A stretch of DNA of 64,000 nucleotides from contig NZ_JBBEWC010000008.1 of the NCBI RefSeq assembly GCF_037860775.1, positions 186,001 through 250,000 of the forward strand, written 5' to 3'. Positions 1 through 9,363 of this stretch are shown here, piece after piece. Within the stretch, counting starts at the first letter, position 1. Every line of letters starts with the position of its first letter. Made by a program: the position numbers and the translations under genes. The notes under the pieces were generated by a model that saw only the letters and a program-made list of their open reading frames with translations, made no database searches and was not told the DNA's origin. The stretch is from Emticicia soli. Its GTDB lineage: Bacteria > Bacteroidota > Bacteroidia > Cytophagales > Spirosomataceae.

Positions 1-2
1 AC

Positions 3-1415
3 CATCAATTAGTACGTGTATATGGTGGTGTACCTTTAGTTGACCGCCCTTATGCACTAGGTGAAGCTGATTACCTTGCACCTCGTAACACAATGGAAGA
101 GTGTATCAATTTCATTGTTAAAGATGCAGAACAAGCAGCTACTTTACTTGATGGCTTTACTATGGTTCCGGGCCGTGCGTCAAAAGCAGCAGCCTTGGCC
201 CTTAAAGCTCGTATCTTGACCTACGCAGCCAGCGACTTGTATGATGCAAACACTGCAAAAGCAAAATCGACTGTAATGGCAGCATTCAGCAAACCTGAAA
301 TACTTGCTATTACAAGTGGAAGCCGTGCAGAACGTTGGACAAAAGCTAAAGCAGCAGCTAAAGCTGTATTAGATTTGTCTGGCTATGGATATGCAACTAA
401 CCTTTCGGCACCTGTAAGCAAAGAAGAAGGTACTACTAACTACATGAACCTATCTCTTGCAAGAAGCGGTGGTGAAAGAGACTTGATTTTTGGTCGTTAT
501 TTCATTAATGCAAAACAAGAAGACGGTGGCCGTCAAGGTTTGTTCAATGGCCCTAATGGTTACCATAACTGGGCTGGTAATGCACCAATCCAACACTTTG
601 TAGATGACTACGAAATGATGGACGGTACTAAATTTAGCTGGCAAAACCCAACACACGCTGGCGACCCTTATGTAAATCGTGACCCTCGTTTCTATGCTTC
701 AATCTTATATGATGGAGCTCCTTGGAAACCACGTACGGCCGATGTTGCATCAAAAGACCCTGCAAACCAGATTCAGACAGGTCAATACGAATTAGGCGAT
801 GGCTCAGGTACAAAAACAGCTTACTTTGGCTTAGATACTCGTAAATCTACAGTTGAAGACTGGAACGGTAGCTATACTGGTTATTATATGCGTAAATTTA
901 TTGACCCAAGTGCATCTATCGTTGACCAAAATACATGGCAACAAATTCCTTGGCCTGTATTCCGTTACACTGAGGCTATCTTCAACTATGCCGAGGCTTG
1001 TATCGAATTGGGCGAAGACGCTGAGGCACGTACATGGTTGAACAAAATCCGTTTCCGTGCTGGTATGCCTGCAATCACTGAGTCAGGCGATGCGCTACGT
1101 CAACGTTACCGTAACGAGCGTCGTATCGAGATGGCATTTGAAGAGCAACGTTACTTCGATGCACGTCGTTGGATGATTGCTCCAACTACTTTGGGTAGAA
1201 AAGCAAATATCATCACAGTGTTAGGTACATTAAAACCTGGTAAAACTGTTACATTATACAAGTACGATAAAAACAATTATAACTATGAGTATAAAGTAAC
1301 TGACCAAGACCCAGGTAAAGAAAATCGTTTGTGGTTAGATAAGATGTATTTCTTACCGATTCACCGCGATGAAATGAACCGTAACAAGAACTTAGTACAA
1401 AACCCTGGATATTAA
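3..1415 (+). CDS. SusD/RagB family nutrient-binding outer membrane lipoprotein (5' end outside window)
   Basis: The open frame runs from the first bases of the window, and an ATG at 93 is internal: the codons before it read QLVRVYGGVPLVDRPYALG, a typical SusD segment. The visible part has the family hallmarks: a TPR-like stretch with NYAEACIELG and LNKIRFRAGMP (about nt 985-1070), the ERRIEMAFEEQRYFDARRW block (nt 1115-1173), and the C-terminal LPIHRDEMNRNKNLVQNPGY end. SusD proteins are surface lipoproteins that sit over a SusC TonB-dependent channel and bind oligosaccharides or other nutrients. The signal peptide and the SusC partner should lie just to the left of the window. The gene ends in a strong terminator, so the genes downstream probably have their own promoter. 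Family assignment is firm; the substrate is not visible. Confidence 0.93.
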   Translation, partial: HQLVRVYGGVPLVDRPYALGEADYLAPRNTMEECINFIVKDAEQAATLLDGFTMVPGRASKAAALALKARILTYAASDLYDANTAKAKSTVMAAFSKPEILAITSGSRAERWTKAKAAAKAVLDLSGYGYATNLSAPVSKEEGTTNYMNLSLARSGGERDLIFGRYFINAKQEDGGRQGLFNGPNGYHNWAGNAPIQHFVDDYEMMDGTKFSWQNPTHAGDPYVNRDPRFYASILYDGAPWKPRTADVASKDPANQIQTGQYELGDGSGTKTAYFGLDTRKSTVEDWNGSYTGYYMRKFIDPSASIVDQNTWQQIPWPVFRYTEAIFNYAEACIELGEDAEARTWLNKIRFRAGMPAITESGDALRQRYRNERRIEMAFEEQRYFDARRWMIAPTTLGRKANIITVLGTLKPGKTVTLYKYDKNNYNYEYKVTDQDPGKENRLWLDKMYFLPIHRDEMNRNKNLVQNPGY

Positions 1416-1431
1416 TTTTATCCGAAATAAA

Positions 1432-1477
1432 TTGGGTAGTTGGGTGCCATTCAGGTATCCAACTACCCAAAATTTTT
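1432..1477 (+). terminator. Intrinsic terminator after susD
   Basis: Perfect 12-bp inverted repeat TTGGGTAGTTGG (1432-1443) and CCAACTACCCAA (1459-1470) followed by AATTTTT, 17 bp after the susD stop. It separates susD from the FG-GAP gene starting at 1502. Confidence 0.8.
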
Positions 1478-1501
1478 ATTACCGAAGCTCCAAACTACCC
1501 G

Positions 1502-4500
1502 ATGAAATCCCTGAACCTAGTTTTACTAAGCCTATTATTTCTAACAGCTTGCCAGAGCGATAAGAATACTGCCGACAACCCAACTGCCGACACTTCAAAC
1601 GAGCCTCAGCTTTTTACACTTCTTGCACCCGAAAAAACTAATGTCAGTTTTCAGAACATCATTAACGAAGGGCTCAATACCAACGTTTTGATGTATGAAT
1701 ATTTCTATAATGGCGGCGGTGTAGCAGTAGGAGACCTTAACAACGATGGTTTAGACGATATTTATTTTACGAGCAATATGCAAACCAACCGCCTTTATCT
1801 GAACAAAGGCGCAATGGTTTTTGAAGATATTACAGCCGCATCGGGTACTGCAGGCCGTGAAGGCCCCTGGAAAACAGGTACAACTATGGCCGATGTAAAT
1901 GGTGATGGTTTACTGGATATTTATGTGTGCTACTCGGGCAACCTGAGACCCGAAAAACGTACCAATCAGTTATTTATCAATCAGGGCAACAACGCCGCCG
2001 GCGTGCCGAAATTTATTGATAAAGCCCATGAGTACGGGCTAGATAGCCCCGCAACAAGTACACAAGCTGCATTTTTTGATTATGACAAAGACGGCGATTT
2101 AGATATGTTTCTGCTGAACCATAACCCTAAATCTTTGCCTGTTTTAGATGAAGCCACAACTGCTGAGATATTAAAAAAAGAAGACCCTGACAACGGTATG
2201 CGTTTTTTCAGACAAGATAAAGGCGCAAACGGAGAGCCAATCTTCAAAGATATTACCAAACAGGCAGGCTTAATGAGCACTGCTTTATCGTATGGTTTGG
2301 GCATAGCCATTGCCGATTATAACAATGATGGCTGGCAGGATATGTATGTATCAAACGATTACACCATTCCTGATTTTCTATATATCAACAATAAAAAAGG
2401 CGGGTTCGTAAACCAGATTAGCGAAAGTGTTGGTCATTTCTCGCACTTTTCGATGGGTAGCGATGCCGCCGATATAAATAATGATGCCCTGACCGACATC
2501 TTAACGCTCGATATGTTGCCGGAAGATAACCGCAGACAAAAACTATTGATGGCCCCTGATAATTATGAGAAATTTGATTTCAATGTGAGAGTGGGTTTCG
2601 GGCATCAGTATATGCGTAATATGTTGCAGTTAAATCAGGGCTTATTGAATACGAATGGTGCGGTGAAATATCCGAAGTTTTCCGAAATAGGCCAGTTATC
2701 GGGCATTTCAAATACCGATTGGAGCTGGAGCGCACTATTTGCCGATTATGACAACGATGGATGGAAAGACCTCTATATAACAAATGGCTACCTGCGTGAC
2801 TACACAAACATGGATTTTCTGAAATACATGAGCGATTATGTACAGAATAACCAAGCAAACATACAACGCCAGAATGTGCTCGACATGGTGATGAAAATGC
2901 CATCGTCGAACCTGGTGAACTACATGTATAAAAATGGGCAGAACCTGCAATTTAAAAACGTAGTAACCAACTGGGGCTTAAACCACAATGCCAACAGTAA
3001 TGGAGCAGCTTATGCCGACCTCGACAACGACGGAGACCTTGACCTTGTAGTAAACAATATAAATGTACCGGCTTTTATTTACCAGAACGATGCCGAAAAA
3101 CAACTAAAAAACCATTACTTGAAACTAAAACTTAATGGCGCCGGACAGAATAAGTATGGGTTGGGAGCGAAGGTATATCTCTATAAAAACGGGCAAGTAC
3201 AATACCTTGAACAAATGCCAACCCGTGGCTATCAGTCAAGCGTTTCGCCTGTGTTGCATTTTGGCTTAGGCAGCCACACAGAGCTTGACTCTGTTCGCAT
3301 CGTTTGGTTAAGTGGTAAACACCAATTATTAACCAAAGTAGCAGCCGATAAATTGTTGACCCTTGACGAGAAAGATGCAAAAGCAGGCTCGTTGCCTGTG
3401 CCATCGGTTGAGCCTTTGCTTAAAGAAACCAATACAGGTATTAAGGTTGTTGCGGCAAGCAATGTTATCAATGATTTCAAACGCCAGACGCTGCTAGTAA
3501 ATCCGCTATCGTTCAGTAGCCCGGGTATGGCAAAAGCTGACATAAACGGCGATGGACTGGAAGATGTTTTTATAGGTGGCGGCAGCGGGCAGGCAGGCGT
3601 TATATATATACAATCGGCTAGCGGAACATTTACTATAAAAACCCAGCCGGCGTTCGATACTGACAAGCAAAGCGAAGATGCTGATGCCATTTTCTTTGAT
3701 GCTAATGGTGATACTTTCCCCGATTTATATGTAGCAAGCGGCGGCTATGGTTCGCTTATGCCTGAAGACCCGCTTCTGCAAGACCGCCTCTATATAAACG
3801 ATGGCAAGGGTAATTTTACAAAGGCAGCTAACGCTTTGCCACAAATGTTGGTTAGTAAAAGTTGTGTAAGAGTAACCGATATTAACCAAGACGGTAAACC
3901 GGATTTATTTATTGGTGGCAGGGTGATTCCGGGCCGTTATCCTGAAAATCCACAAAGCTATATTCTTATTAACCAGAGCAACGGCGGTACGCCTAAATTT
4001 GTTGACCAGACCGCCAGCATTGGCGCAGAACTCAAAACCCTGGGAATGGTAACCGACGCGGCGTGGTACGACCTCAACAACGATAAAAAAGCTGAACTGA
4101 TAGTAGTAGGAGACTGGCAGCCGATACAGGTATTTGCGCTGAATGCTGGCAAACTAAGCAATGTAACTACTACATACTTTAATAAACAATACACAGGGCT
4201 TTGGAATAAACTATTGCTCGAAGATTTCAATAACGATGGCAAAGTAGATTTATTGGTAGGTAATCTGGGGCTAAACTCGCAGCTAAAAGCCAGCGAAAAA
4301 GAACCTGCCGAGTTGTTTTACAAAGACTTTGACGACAATGGCTCTGTTGACCCTATTGTGTGTTTTTATATTCAGGGTAAAAGCTATCCGTACGTAACAC
4401 GCGACGAACTGCTCGACCAACTAAGCAATATGCGTACCCGTTTCCCTGATTATAAAAGCTACGCCGATGCTACCATGACCGAAATCTTTACCAGTGAAGA

Positions 4501-4891
4501 GCTGGCCAATGTGCAGAAATTAACCGTTAATACGCTCAAAACAACGCTGTTTATATGTGACTCACAGGGCAAGTTTCAAGAAAAGGGCTTGCCTTTAGAA
4601 ACACAATTCTCACCAGTTTTTGCTATGGCCGCAACTGATATTGATGGCGATGGTAAAAAAGACTTGGTGATAGGTGGCAACATTAACCGAGGGCGTTTGA
4701 GATTTGGTAAATATGATGCTAATTTGGGTTTAGTTTTAAAAGGCGACGGCACAGGCCAGTTTAAGGCAGTAAGCCAGCAGCAGTCAGGCTTAAACCTGAA
4801 AGGTGATGTAAGAAGTATTATATCTGTCAATAATTTAATACTTTTCGGCGTTAACCAACAAGCATTGAAAGCGTATAGTTTTAAGAAATAG
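1502..4891 (+). CDS. FG-GAP/VCBS repeat lipoprotein with ASPIC/UnbV domain (CRTAC1-like)
   Basis: A 1129-residue predicted lipoprotein: a hydrophobic N-terminus ends in the lipobox LTAC (Cys17). Many calcium-binding-type FG-GAP/VCBS repeats of the form DxNxDGxxDxY follow, for example DLNNDGLDDIYF, DVNGDGLLDIYV, DYDKDGDLDMFL, DYNNDGWQDMYV, DYDNDGWKDLYI and DLDNDGDLDLVV in the first half and DINGDGLEDVFI, DINQDGKPDLFI, DFNNDGKVDLLV and DIDGDGKKDLVI in the second. An ASPIC/UnbV-like segment lies near residues 545-640 (GLGAKVYLY, then LHFGLGSHTELDSVRIVW). This architecture predicts a seven-bladed propeller-like surface protein for binding or adhesion rather than catalysis. Such genes very often follow susC/susD in Cytophagales, as here, but the ligand is unknown. 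The start is set by the signal peptide. Confidence 0.9.
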   Translation: MKSLNLVLLSLLFLTACQSDKNTADNPTADTSNEPQLFTLLAPEKTNVSFQNIINEGLNTNVLMYEYFYNGGGVAVGDLNNDGLDDIYFTSNMQTNRLYLNKGAMVFEDITAASGTAGREGPWKTGTTMADVNGDGLLDIYVCYSGNLRPEKRTNQLFINQGNNAAGVPKFIDKAHEYGLDSPATSTQAAFFDYDKDGDLDMFLLNHNPKSLPVLDEATTAEILKKEDPDNGMRFFRQDKGANGEPIFKDITKQAGLMSTALSYGLGIAIADYNNDGWQDMYVSNDYTIPDFLYINNKKGGFVNQISESVGHFSHFSMGSDAADINNDALTDILTLDMLPEDNRRQKLLMAPDNYEKFDFNVRVGFGHQYMRNMLQLNQGLLNTNGAVKYPKFSEIGQLSGISNTDWSWSALFADYDNDGWKDLYITNGYLRDYTNMDFLKYMSDYVQNNQANIQRQNVLDMVMKMPSSNLVNYMYKNGQNLQFKNVVTNWGLNHNANSNGAAYADLDNDGDLDLVVNNINVPAFIYQNDAEKQLKNHYLKLKLNGAGQNKYGLGAKVYLYKNGQVQYLEQMPTRGYQSSVSPVLHFGLGSHTELDSVRIVWLSGKHQLLTKVAADKLLTLDEKDAKAGSLPVPSVEPLLKETNTGIKVVAASNVINDFKRQTLLVNPLSFSSPGMAKADINGDGLEDVFIGGGSGQAGVIYIQSASGTFTIKTQPAFDTDKQSEDADAIFFDANGDTFPDLYVASGGYGSLMPEDPLLQDRLYINDGKGNFTKAANALPQMLVSKSCVRVTDINQDGKPDLFIGGRVIPGRYPENPQSYILINQSNGGTPKFVDQTASIGAELKTLGMVTDAAWYDLNNDKKAELIVVGDWQPIQVFALNAGKLSNVTTTYFNKQYTGLWNKLLLEDFNNDGKVDLLVGNLGLNSQLKASEKEPAELFYKDFDDNGSVDPIVCFYIQGKSYPYVTRDELLDQLSNMRTRFPDYKSYADATMTEIFTSEELANVQKLTVNTLKTTLFICDSQGKFQEKGLPLETQFSPVFAMAATDIDGDGKKDLVIGGNINRGRLRFGKYDANLGLVLKGDGTGQFKAVSQQQSGLNLKGDVRSIISVNNLILFGVNQQALKAYSFKK

Positions 4892-4967
4892 ATAAAGATT
4901 TTGATCGCATATATATGATTTTTAAGAGTTGGGAGAATAAAAATCTTAAGAGTGCCTGATTTTGTTT

Positions 4968-4996
4968 GTAGAGACAGGGTATTGCCCTGTCTCTAC
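4968..4996. terminator. GTAGAGAC-type hairpin in the gap after the FG-GAP gene
   Basis: Perfect 12-bp arms GTAGAGACAGGG (4968-4979) and CCCTGTCTCTAC (4985-4996) around a 5-nt loop. It lacks a T-run, so it may be a repeat-derived palindrome rather than a true terminator. Its ends (GTAGAGAC and GTCTCTAC) are the same as those of the larger repeats at 26.5 and 63.8 kb. The rest of the 4892-5107 gap shows nothing clear. Confidence 0.5.
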
Positions 4997-5107
4997 GTGC
5001 ACATTTTAGAGATTTTATTCTTCTTAATTTGTTGAATCACCTTTTTGCACGGCAAAAAATAACATTTAACCATTCATTCCCTAAATTATTAAAGCACATT
5101 GAACCCG

Positions 5108-6409
5108 ATGAGATTTGCGATAATATTATTAACCTGCGTTTATATAACAGTTGGTTGTACAAACAAAGCCGAGCAGTTACCCAAGCTGAATAGTAAAGAA
5201 GTAAACAACGTTATTACCCGCATGACCGACATCATGATTCATGATGTATCAAACCCTCCGCTGGCTTCTCGTTTTTTTGCTTATGCTTGTTTGGCAGGGT
5301 ATGAGGTGGCTTCTCAGGCTAACGATTCAATTCCTTCAATGAAAGGGAAACTCAACGAGTATCCCGACATTAAAGAACCAAAGGTTGCCGGAACATTCTC
5401 GCCGGATGTAGCTGCTATTCTAGCCATGATGGAAACCGCACAAAAAATGCAACCATCGGGCAAATTATTGGCCGACTATCAGAAAAAATGGATAGATTCT
5501 TGCCAAACACTTGGTTTTTCGAAAGAAGTAATCGAAAACTCTCTGACCTATGCGCAAGACATCAGCAAGCAGATACTGGTCTATGCCAAAGCTGACGAGT
5601 ACAACAAAATCAGTAATTACCCTCGTTATACACCGGGTGGTAAAGACAGTGACTGGTTTCCGACACCTCCGGCATATTTTCCGCCTGTTGAGCCTTATTT
5701 TCATACCGTACGCTCATTTACGCTCGACTCGGCCAATCAGTTTATGCCACCAAAGCCTGTTCCTTTTTCAACCGATAAAAAATCAGCTTTTTATCAATTA
5801 ATGCTCGATTTATATAATGAAAAACTATCGGAAGAGCACCGCCAAATAGCTGCTTTCTGGGACTGTAACCCCTTTGCACTCCAAGATAACGGGCACTTGA
5901 TGGTAGGCATGAAAAAGATTTCGCCGGGTGCGCACTGGATGGGCATTGCCGGCATTGTATGCAAACAGAAAAACCTGAGCCTTGCCAAAACCTTGCAGAT
6001 ACACACAGCAGTAGCCATCGGCCTTATGGATGGTTTTATTGGTTGCTGGGGCGAAAAATACCGTAGTAACCGTGTGCGCCCCGAAACGGCTATCAGAAAA
6101 CAAATAGACCCACAATGGCGGCCAATGTTACAAACACCGCCATTCCCTGAGTATCTGAGCGGGCACTCTACTATTTCTTCTACTTCTGCGGTAATTCTTA
6201 CGCATTTTCTGGGAGATAATCTTGCCTATACCGATTCGGTAGAGGTGCGTTTTGGCTTACCGGCACGCTCATTTGCATCGTTCAATGCAGCCTCTGACGA
6301 AGCTGCCATTTCTCGTTTTTATGGTGGTATCCACTTCATGGATGCTATTGAGCATGGGCAAACACAGGGTACATCAATTGGGAATCAGGTATTGAAAAGA
6401 TTAAAATAG
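5108..6409 (+). CDS. Vanadium-dependent haloperoxidase-like PAP2-family lipoprotein
   Basis: A 433-residue predicted lipoprotein (MRFAIILLTCVYITVGC lipobox). A TTG nine bases upstream could also be read as a start, but the ATG gives the cleaner signal peptide. The C-terminal half carries the complete vanadate/phosphate pocket of the PAP2/vanadium haloperoxidase superfamily with the same spacing as fungal chloroperoxidase: Lys317 and Arg324 (K-x6-R, then P), Ser351-Gly352-His353, Arg403 and His409, with a following Asp. In the family this pocket holds vanadate for halide oxidation by peroxide, or phosphate in acid phosphatases; sequence alone cannot decide. Similar genes commonly follow FG-GAP/ASPIC genes in SusCD loci. 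The N-terminal helical region (residues 25-200) matches this secreted Bacteroidota subgroup. Peroxidase activity is an inference. Confidence 0.88.
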   Translation: MRFAIILLTCVYITVGCTNKAEQLPKLNSKEVNNVITRMTDIMIHDVSNPPLASRFFAYACLAGYEVASQANDSIPSMKGKLNEYPDIKEPKVAGTFSPDVAAILAMMETAQKMQPSGKLLADYQKKWIDSCQTLGFSKEVIENSLTYAQDISKQILVYAKADEYNKISNYPRYTPGGKDSDWFPTPPAYFPPVEPYFHTVRSFTLDSANQFMPPKPVPFSTDKKSAFYQLMLDLYNEKLSEEHRQIAAFWDCNPFALQDNGHLMVGMKKISPGAHWMGIAGIVCKQKNLSLAKTLQIHTAVAIGLMDGFIGCWGEKYRSNRVRPETAIRKQIDPQWRPMLQTPPFPEYLSGHSTISSTSAVILTHFLGDNLAYTDSVEVRFGLPARSFASFNAASDEAAISRFYGGIHFMDAIEHGQTQGTSIGNQVLKRLK

Positions 6410-6520
6410 AATATTTTCAAGATTAAATATTGATGATTTGGTAGATTTTTAGAATATTTACGTAAGAAATTCGTATTATATTCTTACGACTTATTTAACC
6501 AACCTAACCGAAGTTCCCTG

Positions 6521-8233
6521 ATGTCAAATTTGAATATCGACAGTGTAAAGGACCGTACTTTTGATGCAATAGTAGTAGGCTCGGGCATGAGTGGCGGCTG
6601 GGCTGCCAAAGAACTCACCGAAAAAGGCTTAAAAACCCTTGTTTTAGAGCGTGGCCGCAATATTGAACACGTTACAGATTACCCTACAACCCTCAAGAAC
6701 CCCTGGGAATTTGAGCATCTGGGGCAAGTACCCGATATTATTAAGCAAGAATACAAAATCCCTAGCCGACACTACATTTTTGGCGAAAGTACCTTGCACT
6801 TTCTGGTAAAAGATTCCGAACAAGAATATATACAAGAGCAACCATTCGACTGGATGCGAGCCTATCAGGTAGGGGGGCGTTCGTTGTTATGGGCTCGCCA
6901 GACCCAACGCTGGAGCGACTTTGATTTTGATGGCCCTGCCCGTGATGGCTATGCTGTCGACTGGCCTATCAGATACGCCGATATTGCACCTTGGTATAGC
7001 TATGTAGAAAAATTTGCGGGCATTACAGGCAACCGTGACGGTGTTGATACATTACCCGATGGCGAGTTTCTGAAACCGCACGAAATGAGTTGCGTTGAGA
7101 AACATTTCAAGCAACAGATGGCTACACATTACAAAGACCGCCACGTACTTATTGGTCGTGCAGCCCATCTGACCGACCCCAAAGAGATTCATTTCAAACA
7201 AGGCCGTGCACAATGCCAGAACCGGGTTATTTGTGAGCGTGGCTGCCCTTATGGTGGTTATTTTAGTAGCGTGTCCTCAACAATTCCTTGGGCTAAGCGC
7301 ACAGGTAACCTTACCCTTCGCCCGCATTCGGTAGTACATTCGGTTATTTATGACGAGAAAAAACAAAAAGCCGCAGGCGTGCGCATCATAGATGCACAAA
7401 CCAACGAAATGATTGAGTATTATGCAAAAATCATTTTCATGAATGCTTCAACGGTTAACACAAATCTGATATTATTAAACTCAATATCAAATCGTTTTCC
7501 GAATGGTTTGGGCAACGATAACCTTATGTTGGGCAGATTTATGGCTTTCCATACATTCAGAGGCCGTATAACGGCCGAATATGATGGTTTGCTTGATTCT
7601 ACAACAGAAGGCAAACGCCCCAATAGCAGTTATGTGCCACGTTTCCGCAATGTATATAAGCAAGAAACTGATTTCTTACGTGGCTATTCGGCTGGTTTCA
7701 GTACTTCAAGAGGCTATGCCTCATATAACAAAGGCATAGGCGAAGACCTGAAAGAGCACCTGATGAAACCAGAGCTAGGCTTGTGGCAGGTGAACTCGCA
7801 CATGATGGGCGAAACCATACCAAAATACGAAAGCCAGGTGTGGCTCGATACCAATCTGAAAGATAAGTACGGTATTCCGCAATTACACGTTTCGGTGAAA
7901 TATGACGATAACGATGATAAAATGCTGAAAGATTTTGGCGAACAGTTTAACGAAATGTACACCAAAGCAGGCTTTATTAATATTCAGGTGCATGATACCA
8001 AACGGAATCCGGGTAGCGAGAACCACGAAATGGGAGGGGTGCGCATGGGTAAAGACCCTAAAACCTCAATGCTGAATAAGTGGAACCAGATGCATAATTG
8101 TAAAAATGTGTTTGTAACCGATGGCGCTTGTATGACCTCAACCTCAACACAAAACCCTTCGCTCACTTACATGGCGCTTACCGCCCGTGCCGTTGACTAC
8201 GCCTTGAAACAAATGAAAGCCCTTAAATTGTAA
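6521..8233 (+). CDS. GMC-family FAD-dependent oxidoreductase
   Basis: A 570-residue glucose-methanol-choline oxidoreductase. The N-terminal Rossmann motif is GSGMSG (residues 20-25) followed by the ADP-binding acidic end VLERG. The C-terminal domain has the catalytic His-Asn pair: His502 in NHEMGG and Asn545 in TQNPSLTYMAL. A three-Cys segment (Cys232, Cys238, Cys242; CERGCPYGG) resembles the gluconate 2-dehydrogenase large-subunit/FAD dehydrogenase branch, which oxidises sugars or alcohols and passes electrons on. No signal peptide, Tat motif or partner subunit (GMC subunit 3 or cytochrome) is seen here. The gene lies 111 bp after the haloperoxidase-like gene and 39 bp before the glycosidase, so it probably shares an operon with the latter. 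The substrate is unknown. Confidence 0.92.
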   Translation: MSNLNIDSVKDRTFDAIVVGSGMSGGWAAKELTEKGLKTLVLERGRNIEHVTDYPTTLKNPWEFEHLGQVPDIIKQEYKIPSRHYIFGESTLHFLVKDSEQEYIQEQPFDWMRAYQVGGRSLLWARQTQRWSDFDFDGPARDGYAVDWPIRYADIAPWYSYVEKFAGITGNRDGVDTLPDGEFLKPHEMSCVEKHFKQQMATHYKDRHVLIGRAAHLTDPKEIHFKQGRAQCQNRVICERGCPYGGYFSSVSSTIPWAKRTGNLTLRPHSVVHSVIYDEKKQKAAGVRIIDAQTNEMIEYYAKIIFMNASTVNTNLILLNSISNRFPNGLGNDNLMLGRFMAFHTFRGRITAEYDGLLDSTTEGKRPNSSYVPRFRNVYKQETDFLRGYSAGFSTSRGYASYNKGIGEDLKEHLMKPELGLWQVNSHMMGETIPKYESQVWLDTNLKDKYGIPQLHVSVKYDDNDDKMLKDFGEQFNEMYTKAGFINIQVHDTKRNPGSENHEMGGVRMGKDPKTSMLNKWNQMHNCKNVFVTDGACMTSTSTQNPSLTYMALTARAVDYALKQMKALKL

Positions 8234-8272
8234 TTTAATTCAACCTTAAAATAGATAAGTATTCGTATTCTC

Positions 8273-9319
8273 ATGAAAAAAAGCCTTTTGTCGCTAGTAT
8301 TACTGATTACTGTTTTTGCCACTAACGCTCAACAAAGATGGACAGTAGAAAAAGCCAATGCCTGGTATGCTAAACAGCCATTGTTTGTAGGAGCAAATTT
8401 TATTCCGAGCACAGCTATTAACGAACTGGAAATGTGGCAGGCCGATACTTTCGACCCCGCTACAATTGACAAAGAATTAGGCTGGGCCGAAGACCTCGGA
8501 ATGAACATGATGAGGGTTTTCTTACACAACATTCCTTACGACGATGACAAAGAGGGTTTTATCAAGCGCATTAACCAGTTTCTGGAAATTGCCGATAAGC
8601 ACCACATAAAAATCATGTTTGTGTTGTTTGATTCTTGCTGGAATGACAACCCAAAATCGGGCAAACAAATGGAGCCGATTGTGGGTAAACACAATTCTGG
8701 TTGGTTAAGATGCCCGGGTACAAAAATGTTGTTTGATTCAAGAACCTGGGGTAGCCTTGAAGCCTATACAAAAGGTATCATCAGCACTTTTGCTAACGAT
8801 AAACGTGTAGCCGTATGGGATTTATTCAACGAGCCAAGTAACTCGGGTTATAATGATGCCGTAATGCCATTGTTGAAAAAATCGTTTGAGTGGGCAAGGG
8901 CTGCTAAACCGTCTCAACCGATTACAGCAGGTTGGTGGACAGACCACCCAATGAGCAACGAGTTTATGTTTGCCAATTCAGACATCATCACTTTCCATAA
9001 CTACAAAGATGCTGAGAATCTGGAAGCACAGATTAAAGATTTACAAACACGGTTCAAACGTCCGCTTATTTGTACCGAATACATGGCACGTAAACACAAA
9101 AGCACTTTTGAAACTTGCCTGCCGATATTTGCCAAATACAAAGTTGGTGCTATTAACTGGGGCTTAGTAAAAGGTAAATCTAATACTATTTATGCTTGGG
9201 ATGAGCCAATGCCACAAGGTGGAGAGCCTGCACTATGGTTCCACGATATTTTCCGCCCTGATGGCTCAATCTACAAACAAAGCGAAGTAGACGCTATTAA
9301 AGCGACTACGAAGAAATAA
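8273..9319 (+). CDS. Secreted GH5-like glycoside hydrolase (cellulase/mannanase clan)
   Basis: A 348-residue protein with a cleavable signal peptide (MKKSLLSLVLLITVFATNAQ). It is a (beta/alpha)8 retaining glycosidase of clan A type: the acid/base Glu187 sits in WDLFNEPSN and the probable nucleophile Glu269 in RPLICTEYMARK. Other expected elements are GMNMMRVFLH near the second strand and INWGLVKGKSNTIYAWDEP near the end. Related proteins are annotated as 1,4-beta-xylanase or cellulase-family enzymes, but the true substrate is not known. It lies 39 bp after the GMC gene and 44 bp before the sulfatase, all on the same strand, which suggests that the three are expressed together. Confidence 0.9.
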   Translation: MKKSLLSLVLLITVFATNAQQRWTVEKANAWYAKQPLFVGANFIPSTAINELEMWQADTFDPATIDKELGWAEDLGMNMMRVFLHNIPYDDDKEGFIKRINQFLEIADKHHIKIMFVLFDSCWNDNPKSGKQMEPIVGKHNSGWLRCPGTKMLFDSRTWGSLEAYTKGIISTFANDKRVAVWDLFNEPSNSGYNDAVMPLLKKSFEWARAAKPSQPITAGWWTDHPMSNEFMFANSDIITFHNYKDAENLEAQIKDLQTRFKRPLICTEYMARKHKSTFETCLPIFAKYKVGAINWGLVKGKSNTIYAWDEPMPQGGEPALWFHDIFRPDGSIYKQSEVDAIKATTKK

Positions 9320-9363
9320 GATAAAATTGAGTATTGGATAGATATAGATAACACAGCTAACTA

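Noticed and set aside
3232..3690. 152-residue - strand frame inside the FG-GAP gene
   Set aside because: Opposite to well-defined FG-GAP/ASPIC repeats, no motif of its own.
5099..5107. TTG start three codons upstream for the haloperoxidase-like gene
   Set aside because: Possible, but the ATG at 5108 gives the better lipoprotein signal peptide.
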